NCBI RefSeq assembly: GCF_014705655.1
Contig: NZ_JACXIY010000018.1
Span: forward strand, 62,001 to 126,000
DNA length: 64,000 nt
Source: Paenibacillus arenilitoris
GTDB lineage: Bacteria; Bacillota; Bacilli; Paenibacillales; Paenibacillaceae
Direction of reading: 5' to 3'
Part shown: in pieces, positions 26,061 to 34,353 of the stretch
Layout: each line of letters starts with the position of its first letter
How positions within the stretch are numbered: the first letter of the stretch is position 1
The notes under the pieces: model-generated
Told to the model about the DNA's origin: nothing
Database searches by the model: none
The model's input: only the letters and a program-made list of their open reading frames with translations
Translations under genes and position numbers: made by a program

Positions 26061-26089
26061 ATTATATCCATAATATTAGCGTTAGTCCA
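26061..26089 (-). promoter_or_regulatory. SigA-type promoter for the 39-codon ORF
   Basis: On the minus strand TGGACT and TATAAT are separated by 17 bp, immediately after the LCP stop codon. The predicted transcript starts near 26054, about 25 nt before the ribosome site. Confidence 0.65.
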
Positions 26090-26092
26090 TGG

Positions 26093-27133
26093 TTATTCAG
26101 CCATTTTTGCTTGAAGAGCGGCTTTCGCCTCTTCGAGCTTAGTATCGTCCAGGTAGACGTACGGGCTTCTCCAGCTGCCTTCGAGCGCGATGAAGTTAAT
26201 GTCGCTTTTGCCCATGCCGAAGTACTTCGCCATCATGCTTCGGATCTCGTCGGACGGCATATCCATCGTCAGGTTGTTGCCGACCGCTTCGATGACGCCG
26301 CCCAGCTTGGACACGCCGCTTAACGACTTCATCTTGTCGGTCAGCGCCCCGATCACTTCGCTTTGCCGCCTGTTGCGGTCGAAGTCGCTCGACATGTTGC
26401 TTCCGTCGTTCGACTTGCGGTAGCGGACGAAGTCGAGCGCCTGATCGCCGTCGAGCACCTGCAGGCCCTTCTCCAGATCGATGTTCGTGCCGTCGGCCGA
26501 ATCCTTGTACTTCATCCGCATATCGACGTTCACTTCCACGCCGCCAAGCGCGTCCACGACGTCGGAGAAGCCTTGGAAGTTGATGACGCCCGCGTACTTC
26601 ACGTCGATGCCGAACAGCTTGCTCATGACCGTCCGCACTTCCTGCTTCGCATCGGCGTATGCCGCTTCCTTCTTCAAGCCGTCATTGAGCGCCATGCTGT
26701 AGAAATCCGCGTAGAAGCTGTTCGCCTTCCTCTCCCGGTAGCCCTCGACATCGATTAACGAGTCTCTCGGGATGGATACGACCGTCGCCGATTTCGTATT
26801 CGGATTGAACGCCGCCACCATCATGACGTCCGTGTTCAATCCTCCCCCGTGCGAGCGGGAATCGAGGCCCATCAGGACGAGTGCGACTGACTTTGCCTTC
26901 ACCGATTCCTCCGGCGGGATGACGACTTCGGGATTTTCCACCCCGATCTGTCCGACGGCATCGTCCACCTTCAGCACCAAATAAGCCAGAAAACCCGCCG
27001 TTATGAGCAGTATGCCGAAGACCGTTATAAAAAAGATCTTGAAAAACGACCGTTTTTTGCGCGGCTTCTGCTTGCCCGGCTTCGGCGCTTTGCGTGCGCC
27101 CGATCTAGGAGGTAAGGATGATCCTTGACTCAT
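26093..27133 (-). CDS. LCP (LytR-CpsA-Psr) family cell-wall glycopolymer transferase
   Basis: LCP enzymes move teichoic acids or other glycopolymers from lipid carriers onto peptidoglycan outside the membrane. The ATG at 27133 has AAGGTGG upstream; an in-frame TTG five codons earlier is less likely. The 346-aa protein has a basic cytoplasmic head, one membrane helix (FFKIFFITVFGILLITAGFL), and then the catalytic domain with ALVLMGLDSRSHGGGLNTDV. The arginine-rich lipid-phosphate contacts appear in SIPRDSLIDVEGYRERKANS, and FVRYRKSNDGSNMSSDFDRN carries the RYR-DxxR-type motif. It most resembles TagU. It follows the YlaH-like pair on the same strand. Confidence 0.93.
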   Translation of the reverse strand: MSQGSSLPPRSGARKAPKPGKQKPRKKRSFFKIFFITVFGILLITAGFLAYLVLKVDDAVGQIGVENPEVVIPPEESVKAKSVALVLMGLDSRSHGGGLNTDVMMVAAFNPNTKSATVVSIPRDSLIDVEGYRERKANSFYADFYSMALNDGLKKEAAYADAKQEVRTVMSKLFGIDVKYAGVINFQGFSDVVDALGGVEVNVDMRMKYKDSADGTNIDLEKGLQVLDGDQALDFVRYRKSNDGSNMSSDFDRNRRQSEVIGALTDKMKSLSGVSKLGGVIEAVGNNLTMDMPSDEIRSMMAKYFGMGKSDINFIALEGSWRSPYVYLDDTKLEEAKAALQAKMAE

Positions 27134-27150
27134 AAGTTCCACCTTCAAGC

Positions 27151-27423
27151 TCAGTTGTATTTGGGGTTCGATTCGATGTCCGCGAGGAGCTGCTCTGCCT
27201 CTTCCCGGGGGTAGAGCTGCAGCTTCAGGCGTCCATCCTTCTCGAACTTCACATGGATCATCGTCGCATCCGTCTTCGCGATGGCAAAATCCGTCAGCCC
27301 GTGATCCTCCCTCAAAATCTGTTCGAAAAAATCGGCCGTATCGATCGCGGCCCGGTCATCCGGCCGGGCATCCGCCACGAGGCGGATCTGCAGCCAGTTG
27401 AACATAGCGTCCTCCAGCTTCAT
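27151..27423 (-). CDS. Hypothetical protein, 90 aa, coupled to the YlaH-like gene
   Basis: I do not recognise this family. The ATG overlaps the stop of the YlaH-like gene (ATGA), so the two are translationally coupled. The product starts MKLEDAMFNWLQIRLVADAR and is soluble and acidic, with a predicted alpha/beta pattern: a helix (TADFFEQILREDHGL), a strand (MIHVKFEKD) and a strand-helix end (LKLQLYPREEAEQLLADIES). No Cys or His cluster is present. Only the last 90 codons of the open frame are real; the upstream part runs antiparallel in reading phase to the YlaH-like gene. Confidence 0.75.
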   Translation of the reverse strand: MKLEDAMFNWLQIRLVADARPDDRAAIDTADFFEQILREDHGLTDFAIAKTDATMIHVKFEKDGRLKLQLYPREEAEQLLADIESNPKYN

Positions 27424-27734
27424 TTGCCGGGCTCCGCTTTGCCTTGGGCCGATGCGTCGCCTGCTTTGTTCCCCTTCCATTTGTCGTACAGCTGGCGTCC
27501 GCGGAGCATAAGCATCATGATGACCGCCACGCCCATGCACTGGATGATCGGCAGCTTGTCGACCTGCAGGATCATCAAGATGAACGAGCCGAACGCGATC
27601 AGGACGTACACGAGAATTTCCTTGAGCAGCGGCAGCTTCTGCTGGGGACGAAATACTTTGTTGAATATGTAAATCGTAAAACCCAAAATAAGCAAATAGG
27701 AGACAAGCTTGTGATCGCTTAGCCATGCTTGCAT
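27420..27734 (-). CDS. YlaH-like membrane protein
   Basis: This 104-aa protein starts at the ATG at 27734, which has a near-perfect AAAGGAGGT 7 nt upstream. It has three predicted helices: KLVSYLLILGFTIYIFNKVF, ILVYVLIAFGSFILMILQV and a central IIQCMGVAVIMMLMLRG. A hydrophilic Lys/Gly/Ala tail follows. Size, topology and position one gene after typA match YlaH of B. subtilis, whose function is unknown. It overlaps the 90-aa downstream gene. Confidence 0.85.
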   Translation of the reverse strand: MQAWLSDHKLVSYLLILGFTIYIFNKVFRPQQKLPLLKEILVYVLIAFGSFILMILQVDKLPIIQCMGVAVIMMLMLRGRQLYDKWKGNKAGDASAQGKAEPGK

Positions 27735-27813
27735 AGAACGTACCTCCTTTTGAAAATAGAACGTAAGGCTTTGCCCCTTGCGCAAAACCTTACGTTCGAA
27801 TCAATCCGTTAAT

Positions 27814-29655
27814 TTACACGCCTGCTTGAGCGGTTTTGCGGTGCTTCTCGGCACGCTCGCGCTCGCTCTTGTTCAAAATCTTCTTGCGAAGGCGAATCGA
27901 CTTCGGCGTAATTTCGCAATATTCGTCGTCGTTCAAATATTCAAGCGCTTGCTCGAGGGAGAACAGGCGCGGCGTCTTCAGCTTAACCGTATCGTCCTTG
28001 CCGGCCGAACGCACGTTGGAGAGCTGCTTCTCTTTGCAAATGTTGACGATGATGTCGTTGTCGCGCGTATGCTCCCCGACGATCATGCCTTCGTAAATCT
28101 CGGTGCCCGGCTCCAGGAACTGAATGCCGCGGTCCTCGACGCCCAGCATGCCGTAGAACGTCGACGTGCCGGTCTCGCTTGCGACGAGAACGCCTTGGTG
28201 GCGGCCGCCGACGCCCGCGCCGGCAAGCGGCCCGTAGCTGTCGAACGCATTGTTCATAATGCCGTACCCGCGCGTAAGCGTAAGGAACTGCGTACGGTAG
28301 CCGATCAAGCCTCGCGCCGGAATGACGAACTCAAGGCGGACTTGGCCGTTGCCGTTGTTGATCATGTTCACCATCTCCGCCTTGCGCGTGCCGAGGCTCT
28401 CCATGACCGCGCCCATGCTCTCTTCCGGCACGTCGATCAAGAGGCGCTCGTACGGCTCCATCTTCTGGCCGTCGATTTCCTTGATGATGACTTCAGGCTT
28501 CGATACTTGCAGCTCGTAGCCTTCGCGGCGCATGTTCTCGATCAGGATGCCGAGGTGAAGCTCGCCGCGGCCCGATACGATGAAGGCATCCGGGCTGTCC
28601 GTCTCTTCGACGCGAAGCGCCACGTCCGTCTCCAACTCCTTGTACAACCGCTCGCGGAGCTTGCGCGACGTTACCCACTTGCCTTCGCGGCCCGCGAACG
28701 GGCTGTTGTTCACGAGGAACGTCATTTGCAGCGTAGGCTCGTCGATCTTAAGCACGGGCAGCGCTTCGGGCTTCTGCGGATCGGCGATCGTCTCGCCGAT
28801 GTTGATCTCGCGGATGCCCGCGATCGCGACGATGTCGCCCGCTCCCGCTTCCGGAACCTCGATGCGCTTAAGACCCTGGAAGCCGAACAGCTTCTCGATT
28901 CTCGCCTGCTTCGTCTGGCCTTCGCGGTTAATGACCGCGACCGATTGGCCTTGGCGGATGAGGCCGCGGTTAACCCGTCCGATCGCGATCCGCCCCAAAT
29001 ATTCGTTGTAATCGAGCAGAGTCACAAGAAATTGAAGCGGCTGCTCGGTATCCTCCGTAGGGGACGGAATATGCTGCACGATCGTTTCGTACATCGCTTC
29101 CATGTTCTCGTCCTGCTTGTCGGGATCGAGGCTGGAAGTACCCATGAGGGCGGAAGCGTACACGACCGGGAATTCGAGCTGGTCGTCGTCGGCGCCGAGC
29201 TCGATGAACAGGTCAAGCACCTCGTCGACGACTTCGGAAGGCCTCGCGTTCGGACGGTCGATCTTGTTCACGACGACGATCGGCGTCAGCTTCGATTCGA
29301 GCGCCTTGCGCAGGACGAACTTCGTTTGCGGCATGCAGCCTTCGAAAGCGTCGACGACGAGAAGCACGCCGTCGACCATCTTCATGATTCTCTCCACCTC
29401 GCCGCCGAAGTCGGCGTGTCCGGGCGTATCTACGATGTTAATTAAATAGTCCTTATAATTAATGGCTGTGTTCTTCGCCAAAATCGTAATGCCGCGCTCG
29501 CGCTCCAGATCGTTGGAATCCATTGCGCGCTCCTGCACCGCTTCATGCTCGCGAAACGTTCCGGATTGTTGAAGCAGCTTGTCGACCAATGTCGTTTTGC
29601 CGTGGTCGACGTGGGCGATGATCGCGATATTACGAATGTTCTCTCTTGCTTGCAT
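27814..29655 (-). CDS. typA: Ribosome-associated GTPase TypA/BipA
   Basis: BipA is a translational GTPase of the EF-G family that helps 50S subunit assembly and stress or cold adaptation. The 613-aa protein has the G1 motif IAHVDHGKTTLVDKLLQQSG, switch II DTPGHADFGGEVER, and NKIDRPNARP for guanine recognition. Domains II and III and the BipA-specific C-terminal domain follow, with RGLIGYRTQFLTLTRGYGIM and GPLAGAGVGGRHQGVLV. The basic C-terminus (RKKILNKSERERAEKHRKT) is usual. It is a single gene, with GGAGTGG ahead of the ATG. Confidence 0.97.
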   Translation of the reverse strand: MQARENIRNIAIIAHVDHGKTTLVDKLLQQSGTFREHEAVQERAMDSNDLERERGITILAKNTAINYKDYLINIVDTPGHADFGGEVERIMKMVDGVLLVVDAFEGCMPQTKFVLRKALESKLTPIVVVNKIDRPNARPSEVVDEVLDLFIELGADDDQLEFPVVYASALMGTSSLDPDKQDENMEAMYETIVQHIPSPTEDTEQPLQFLVTLLDYNEYLGRIAIGRVNRGLIRQGQSVAVINREGQTKQARIEKLFGFQGLKRIEVPEAGAGDIVAIAGIREINIGETIADPQKPEALPVLKIDEPTLQMTFLVNNSPFAGREGKWVTSRKLRERLYKELETDVALRVEETDSPDAFIVSGRGELHLGILIENMRREGYELQVSKPEVIIKEIDGQKMEPYERLLIDVPEESMGAVMESLGTRKAEMVNMINNGNGQVRLEFVIPARGLIGYRTQFLTLTRGYGIMNNAFDSYGPLAGAGVGGRHQGVLVASETGTSTFYGMLGVEDRGIQFLEPGTEIYEGMIVGEHTRDNDIIVNICKEKQLSNVRSAGKDDTVKLKTPRLFSLEQALEYLNDDEYCEITPKSIRLRKKILNKSERERAEKHRKTAQAGV

Positions 29656-29696
29656 GACTCTTAATCCACTCCAATTGTTTTTTTATTTATGCTTGA

Positions 29697-30179
29697 TTAC
29701 CAACGTTTGCGCTTGCCCAGCATCATCCAGGCGCCTGCCGCGATGAGCGCGATGGCAATCGCGTAAATTCCCCAGCTCCACAATAAGGGAAGAACGATAA
29801 AGACGGCGGATGCGGCGGCGAGGGCGATCGATGCCGTAAACACGACGCGGTTTCGGGACGAACCGAACAAATAATATTCGTAAAGGCCGGCTGCGACGCC
29901 GAATACGAAGAGCGGCCACAAATATCTCAATTTATCCCATCCGAACAGGTTGCAGAAGATAAACAGCAAGGCGTAGACGATCAACGCCCCGCCGGGCACG
30001 AGTACGACTGCCGGAACCAGCCTGCCGAAATAAAGCACGTGCAGCAGCAATCCCGGAATCAGAACGAGCAGCGGCCAGAAGATCGCCCCCAAGAAGCTGA
30101 ATACCCCCAACTTGCCAAGCAAAATAACGACCCCGGCTAACAGCAAAATGATTCCAGCGGAATATTTGTTATTAGGCAT
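29697..30179 (-). CDS. LiaI/LiaF-type small multi-helix membrane protein
   Basis: This 160-aa protein is almost entirely hydrophobic, with about six helices. The first repeat-like unit, SAGIILLLAGVVILLGKLGV followed by a WPLLVLIPGLLLH helix, matches the N-terminal toast-rack-linked helices of LiaI/LiaF-like proteins. The end is basic (GKRKRW), likely cytoplasmic. There is no partner liaS or liaR here. The function is not known. Confidence 0.75.
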   Translation of the reverse strand: MPNNKYSAGIILLLAGVVILLGKLGVFSFLGAIFWPLLVLIPGLLLHVLYFGRLVPAVVLVPGGALIVYALLFIFCNLFGWDKLRYLWPLFVFGVAAGLYEYYLFGSSRNRVVFTASIALAAASAVFIVLPLLWSWGIYAIAIALIAAGAWMMLGKRKRW

Positions 30180-30294
30180 GTGCGCTTCCGCTCCTTACAA
30201 CGCCGATCGCGAATTTCCGCGAAAGACGACAGTTTTTATCTATACTAGTTTAATGGAACTGAAACGAAAATACCAGTGCGAAGCCTCTCTTTGC

Positions 30295-30335
30295 GCAAAA
30301 AAAACCGTTCCGCCATCGTTTGCGGGGAACGGTCG
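30295..30335 (-). terminator. Intrinsic terminator after the first TerC gene
   Basis: On the minus strand the stem ACCGTTCC/GGAACGGT with a 14-nt loop is followed by eight T. Confidence 0.88.
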
Positions 30336-30350
30336 GCCTTCCGATCCGCC

Positions 30351-31013
30351 TCAAGCCGGCTTTCTTTTTAATACCGCCAGCGCGATGACAAGCGGCACGC
30401 ACAGCAGCGGAACCGCCTCGGCGAGCGTCTTCGAGCCGTGGAACAGCAGCTTGTCCAGGCCCGGGTCGTGCATCAGCATCTCCCCGGCCGCGTAAGCGAG
30501 AAGCGCGGCGCCGATATAAGACAGCGCGGGAAACCGGTTCAGCAGGCTGCCGAGCAGCTGGCTTCCCCATATGATCATGGGGATGCTGATCGCGATTCCG
30601 AGCAGAATGAGAATCAGATCTCCTTCCGCGACGGCGGCGATCGCCAGCACGTTGTCGAGGCTCATCACGAAGTCGGCGACGACGATCGTCCAGACCGCCT
30701 GTCCGATCGTGCCCGCTTTTTTGACCGACTGCCTTTCCGAGTGACCGCCCCTTGCGTCCGCCAGCAGCTTGAGCGCGATATAAAATAACAGCAGCGCTCC
30801 AGCCGCCTGGAGAAACGGGATTTTCAGCAGCGTAACCGCGGCAACCGTAAGCAGGCACCTCAGCGCGACCGCGGCGAGCGCCCCCCAGCGGACCGCCCTC
30901 TTGCGCTGCTCCGGCGGAAGGTGGCTGCTCGCCATCGCGATGACGATCGCGTTGTCTCCGCTAAGCAATACATTAATCAATACGATTTGGATAAAAATTA
31001 GCAAGCTGTCCAA
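30351..31013 (-). CDS. TerC family integral membrane protein (YjbE-like)
   Basis: TerC proteins are multi-pass membrane proteins linked to manganese export and to metalation of exported enzymes in Bacillus. The 220-aa protein starts at TTG with GGAGGGGGG upstream. It carries the core motifs LINVLLSGDNAIVIAMASSHL and VADFVMSLDNVLAIAAVAEGD, where the paired Asp residues in membrane helices are the conserved metal-related positions. About seven helices are predicted. It is divergent from a second TerC paralog at 31153. No yybP-ykoY manganese riboswitch was seen in the 139-bp gap between them. Confidence 0.9.
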   Translation of the reverse strand: MDSLLIFIQIVLINVLLSGDNAIVIAMASSHLPPEQRKRAVRWGALAAVALRCLLTVAAVTLLKIPFLQAAGALLLFYIALKLLADARGGHSERQSVKKAGTIGQAVWTIVVADFVMSLDNVLAIAAVAEGDLILILLGIAISIPMIIWGSQLLGSLLNRFPALSYIGAALLAYAAGEMLMHDPGLDKLLFHGSKTLAEAVPLLCVPLVIALAVLKRKPA

Positions 31014-31152
31014 GGTGCATCCCCCCTCCTATCAGCAATATGAACAAGCTTTGGCGATTATGTCCAAAAAAAATGTGAATCCATCTTTTCGCGGGCTCGT
31101 ATTTATTGTAGACTTCAAAGAGTGCTTGTTTTAGAGAGGAGGGAAACAACGA

Positions 31153-31851
31153 ATGGAATTATTCTCGCCTGAGTTTTTCACCGCTCTGTTGACTATCGTT
31201 TTCATCGACCTTATATTGGCTGGAGACAACGCCATTGTCATAGGGCTGGCAGCTCGCAACTTGCCTAAGGAACAGCAGAAGAAAGCGGTCATCTGGGGTA
31301 CGGCGGGCGCAGTAGCCATCAGGATCATCGCGACGCTTCTCGTCGTTCAGCTGCTTAACGTGCCGTGGCTGAACCTGGTCGGGGGCCTTCTCCTCGTCTG
31401 GATCGCCTACAAGCTGCTCGTACAGGACGATGCGCACGACAACGTGAAGGCCGGCAATACGCTCTGGCAATCGGTACGCACGATCATTATCGCGGACGCG
31501 GCAATGGGTATCGACAACGTCATTGCGGTCGCGGGCGCCGCGCACGGCGATACGCTGCTCGTTATTTTGGGCCTTATCATCAGCGTGCCGGTCGTCGTAT
31601 GGGGAAGCACCTTGTTCATCAAGCTGATCAACCGCTTCGAATGGATCGTGTACGTCGGCTCCGGGGTACTTGCCTACACGGCGGCGAAGATGATCACGCA
31701 CGAGAAATCGTTCAAGGAGTTTTTCGAAAGCAGCCCGGCGATTTATTGGGCTTTCATCGCGATCGTCATCGTTCTCACCATTGCGGCCGGCTACTTTACG
31801 AACGTCCGGAATAAGCAAGCGGCGCAACAAAAAAGCAGCGAATCCCACTAA
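31153..31851 (+). CDS. TerC family integral membrane protein (YjbE-like), second paralog
   Basis: This 232-aa paralog has the same architecture as its divergent neighbour: FIDLILAGDNAIVIGLAARN in the first helix pair and IIADAAMGIDNVIAVAGAAHG in the second, with the conserved membrane Asp residues. The loop between helices is longer and the C-terminus is Gln/Lys-rich. GAGAGGAGGG precedes the ATG. Two divergent TerC genes suggest either duplication or an obligate pair; a metal role is inferred from the family. Confidence 0.92.
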   Translation: MELFSPEFFTALLTIVFIDLILAGDNAIVIGLAARNLPKEQQKKAVIWGTAGAVAIRIIATLLVVQLLNVPWLNLVGGLLLVWIAYKLLVQDDAHDNVKAGNTLWQSVRTIIIADAAMGIDNVIAVAGAAHGDTLLVILGLIISVPVVVWGSTLFIKLINRFEWIVYVGSGVLAYTAAKMITHEKSFKEFFESSPAIYWAFIAIVIVLTIAAGYFTNVRNKQAAQQKSSESH

Positions 31852-31869
31852 GGGATTCCTGCTTTTTTT
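31834..31869 (+). terminator. Intrinsic terminator overlapping the end of the second TerC gene
   Basis: AGCAGCGAATCCC pairs with GGGATTCCTGCT (one mismatch or bulge) and is followed by TTTTTTTG. The 5' arm lies inside the last codons of the gene. On the minus side it also ends near the thiI stop. Confidence 0.87.
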
Positions 31870-31887
31870 GTCGTGCGCGGGCAACGA

Positions 31888-33108
31888 TCAGAACCAGCTG
31901 TCTTCGCCCGCGGCTTGCGCGGCGGTCGCGGTGTCCGGCGACAGCATGACCGCTTCCGTCCCGTCGGCCGCCGCGGCCAGCAGCGCCTCGTAATCGGGAA
32001 TAAGCGATTCCACCTTCTCCACGATCTTTAAATTCGGATTGGTCGTCGGCGACTTCGGCAGGAACAGCGTGCAGCAATCCTCGTACGGCAAGATGGACGT
32101 GTCGTAGGTCCCGATCCGCATCGCGATATCGATGATTTCCTGCTTGTCCATCATGATTAACGGCTTAAGCAGCGGCAGTTCGGCCGACCTGCCGATGACG
32201 TTCATGCTTGGCAGCGTCTGGCTGGCGACTTGGCCGAGGCTCTCTCCGGTTACGATGCCGCCAGCGCCGCTCCGGGCCGCCAGCTCTTCGGTAATGCGAA
32301 GCATCGCCCTGCGCATGAGCGTAATGATCAGGTTGTCGTTATTCGACTGTGCCAGCCTCGTCTGAATGTCCGTGAACGGCACGAGATGAAGCTTGATCGG
32401 CTCTCCGCTGAAATAGGAGAGCCGTTTGGCAAGCTCGACGACCTTCTCCTTCGCCTGCTCGCTCGTGAACGGATAGCTGTGGAAATGGACCGCCTCCAGC
32501 TCCAGCCCTTTGCGCAGCGCCATCCAGCCCGCTACCGGGCTGTCGATGCCGCCCGAGAGCAGCAGGAGCGCTTTGCCGTTCGAGCCGTACGGAAACCCTC
32601 CCGCCGCCGGAATGACTTCATGGAACAGATACACCGCTTCCTCCTGAATATCGACCCGCAGCTCGACTTCGGGATTCCTCACGTCGACCTTCAGCCCCGG
32701 CAACCCGCGCAGCACGTGGCCCCCGACCAAATGATTCATTTCCTGCGATGTATGCGGATACCCTTTCCAAGCACGCTTCGCGCTGACCTTGAAGGTAGCC
32801 GGCTGCACGGGGATCGCTCGCATGAGCTCGAGCGCGGCCGCCTGGATTTTCGCCAGATCGGCCTCCGAGCTGATGACGGGGCTGAGCGAAGTGATGCCGA
32901 ACAGATCCTTCAGCCGGTCTGCGACCGGTTCGTATGGCTGCCCGTTCAGCTTCACGTATAACCGTCCGTATGCTTTAAAATAGGAAATCCCGTCAAACCC
33001 GGCAAGCGCGCGCCTCACCTGATCGATCATACGCTTCTCGAACCGGTTCCGGTTCCGCCCCTTCATCGTTAAATCGCCGTAGCGCAGCACAATTTGTTCA
33101 TATTGCAA
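31888..33108 (-). CDS. thiI: tRNA 4-thiouridine synthase ThiI
   Basis: ThiI activates U8 of tRNA with ATP and inserts sulfur. The 406-aa protein starts at TTG with GAGGAGA upstream. The order is a ferredoxin-like N-terminus, a THUMP domain (residues about 60-165) and a PP-loop ATPase with LLLSGGIDSPVAGWMALRKG, then SNNDNLIITLMRRAMLRI and GESLGQVASQTLPSMNVI. It lacks the C-terminal rhodanese domain of the E. coli enzyme, as in Bacillus, where the adjacent cysteine desulfurase passes sulfur directly. Its start lies just after the nifZ stop codon, so the pair is one operon. Confidence 0.96.
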   Translation of the reverse strand: MQYEQIVLRYGDLTMKGRNRNRFEKRMIDQVRRALAGFDGISYFKAYGRLYVKLNGQPYEPVADRLKDLFGITSLSPVISSEADLAKIQAAALELMRAIPVQPATFKVSAKRAWKGYPHTSQEMNHLVGGHVLRGLPGLKVDVRNPEVELRVDIQEEAVYLFHEVIPAAGGFPYGSNGKALLLLSGGIDSPVAGWMALRKGLELEAVHFHSYPFTSEQAKEKVVELAKRLSYFSGEPIKLHLVPFTDIQTRLAQSNNDNLIITLMRRAMLRITEELAARSGAGGIVTGESLGQVASQTLPSMNVIGRSAELPLLKPLIMMDKQEIIDIAMRIGTYDTSILPYEDCCTLFLPKSPTTNPNLKIVEKVESLIPDYEALLAAAADGTEAVMLSPDTATAAQAAGEDSWF

Positions 33109-33110
33109 CG

Positions 33111-34259
33111 TTAGGTCAATCTCCTCTCAAGCGGCTTCAATTGCTCGACGATGCTTCGGAGCGCCTCGCCGAGCCTGTCGACGTCCCTTTCACGGTGCTC
33201 GTCTCCGAAGCTGATGCGAATGCCGCCGGCGGCATTCTCCAGGCTTGCCCCTAGCGCAAGCAGCACGCGGCTCGGCTTGGCGTCCTTCGACGAGCAGGCC
33301 GATTTCGTCGATGCCATTATACCATGCTGCTCCAGCATGTGGACGATGACCTCCGGCTTCATTCCGGGATAGGAGAAATGAACGATATGATCCGCCGACG
33401 GCTCGCCGCCGTTCACCCTCAGCTCCGGAATGACGCCAAGCAGCCGAAGCAGCCTCGCCTTTAACCCGGCCATGCGCCGCCCGCGCTCCTCCATCGTTTC
33501 CGTTGACATCCGCAGCGCTTTGGCGGCAGCGACGATGCCCGGCACGTTCGGCGTGCCCGGCCGGTAGCCGGATTCCTGCGCCCCGCCGGCAAGCAGCGGC
33601 TGAAGCGTCACGCCGTCGCGCACGTACAACAGCCCGACGCCTTTGGGTCCTCTAAGCTTATGCGCCGAAGCGGACAGCAGATCGATGCCCCATTCCTCGA
33701 TCCGGACGGGCAGCTTGCCGACGCTTTGAACGGCGTCGACATGGAACAATACCTTCGGATGGCGCTTCAAAAGACTGCCGATCCGCTCGATCGGCTGCAC
33801 GGTGCCAATCTCGTTATTGACGTGCATGACGCTGACGAGCACGGTATCGCCGGTCAGCGCTTCCTCCACCTGCTCAGGACGAACGTGGCCCGACTCGGAG
33901 GCCGGCAAATACGTGACCCGGAACCCTTCCCTCTCCAGCCGGCCGAACGTCTCGAATACGGACGGATGCTCGATCATCGTCGTGATCAAATGCTTGCCCC
34001 TGCCCGCGTATTGCCGCGCGGCGCCCTGGATCGCCAAATTATTCGACTCCGTTCCGCCGCCGGTGAACAGCCACGTCCCGCCGCGGGTCTGCAGCTGGCT
34101 CGCGACAAGCGCGCGCGACCGCTCGATCAGCTTGTCCGCGTCCGTGCCGGCGGCATGCAGCGAAGAAGGGTTCGCATAATGCGCGCGCATCACTTCCGCC
34201 ATCGTCTGCACCGCTTCCTCGTAGGGCGGCGTCGAGGCGCAATGGTCAAAATATAACAT
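33111..34259 (-). CDS. nifZ: Cysteine desulfurase (NifZ-type, dedicated to tRNA thiolation)
   Basis: This PLP enzyme releases sulfur from cysteine as an enzyme-bound persulfide. The 382-aa protein begins MLYFDHCASTPPYEEAVQTM. It has the cofactor-binding GGTESNNLAIQGAA, VSVMHVNNEIGTVQPIER, and the PLP lysine in LSASAHKLRGPKGVGLLYVR. The catalytic cysteine lies in the flexible loop STKSACSSKDAKPSRVL near the C-terminus. Direct linkage to thiI is the B. subtilis nifZ-thiI arrangement, so its main acceptor is probably ThiI. GGAAGGAG precedes the ATG. Confidence 0.93.
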   Translation of the reverse strand: MLYFDHCASTPPYEEAVQTMAEVMRAHYANPSSLHAAGTDADKLIERSRALVASQLQTRGGTWLFTGGGTESNNLAIQGAARQYAGRGKHLITTMIEHPSVFETFGRLEREGFRVTYLPASESGHVRPEQVEEALTGDTVLVSVMHVNNEIGTVQPIERIGSLLKRHPKVLFHVDAVQSVGKLPVRIEEWGIDLLSASAHKLRGPKGVGLLYVRDGVTLQPLLAGGAQESGYRPGTPNVPGIVAAAKALRMSTETMEERGRRMAGLKARLLRLLGVIPELRVNGGEPSADHIVHFSYPGMKPEVIVHMLEQHGIMASTKSACSSKDAKPSRVLLALGASLENAAGGIRISFGDEHRERDVDRLGEALRSIVEQLKPLERRLT

Positions 34260-34353
34260 AGCCCTTCAGCTCTCCTTCCCAAAAAAGAAAAAGACCAGCG
34301 ATCAATTTCGCGTGTGGCGGAAGGCCGGATCGTGATCTAATCGGCAAGCCCCC

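Noticed and set aside
31014..31152. Manganese (yybP-ykoY) riboswitch upstream of the TerC genes
   Set aside because: The gap is short and lacks the conserved paired elements of that riboswitch.
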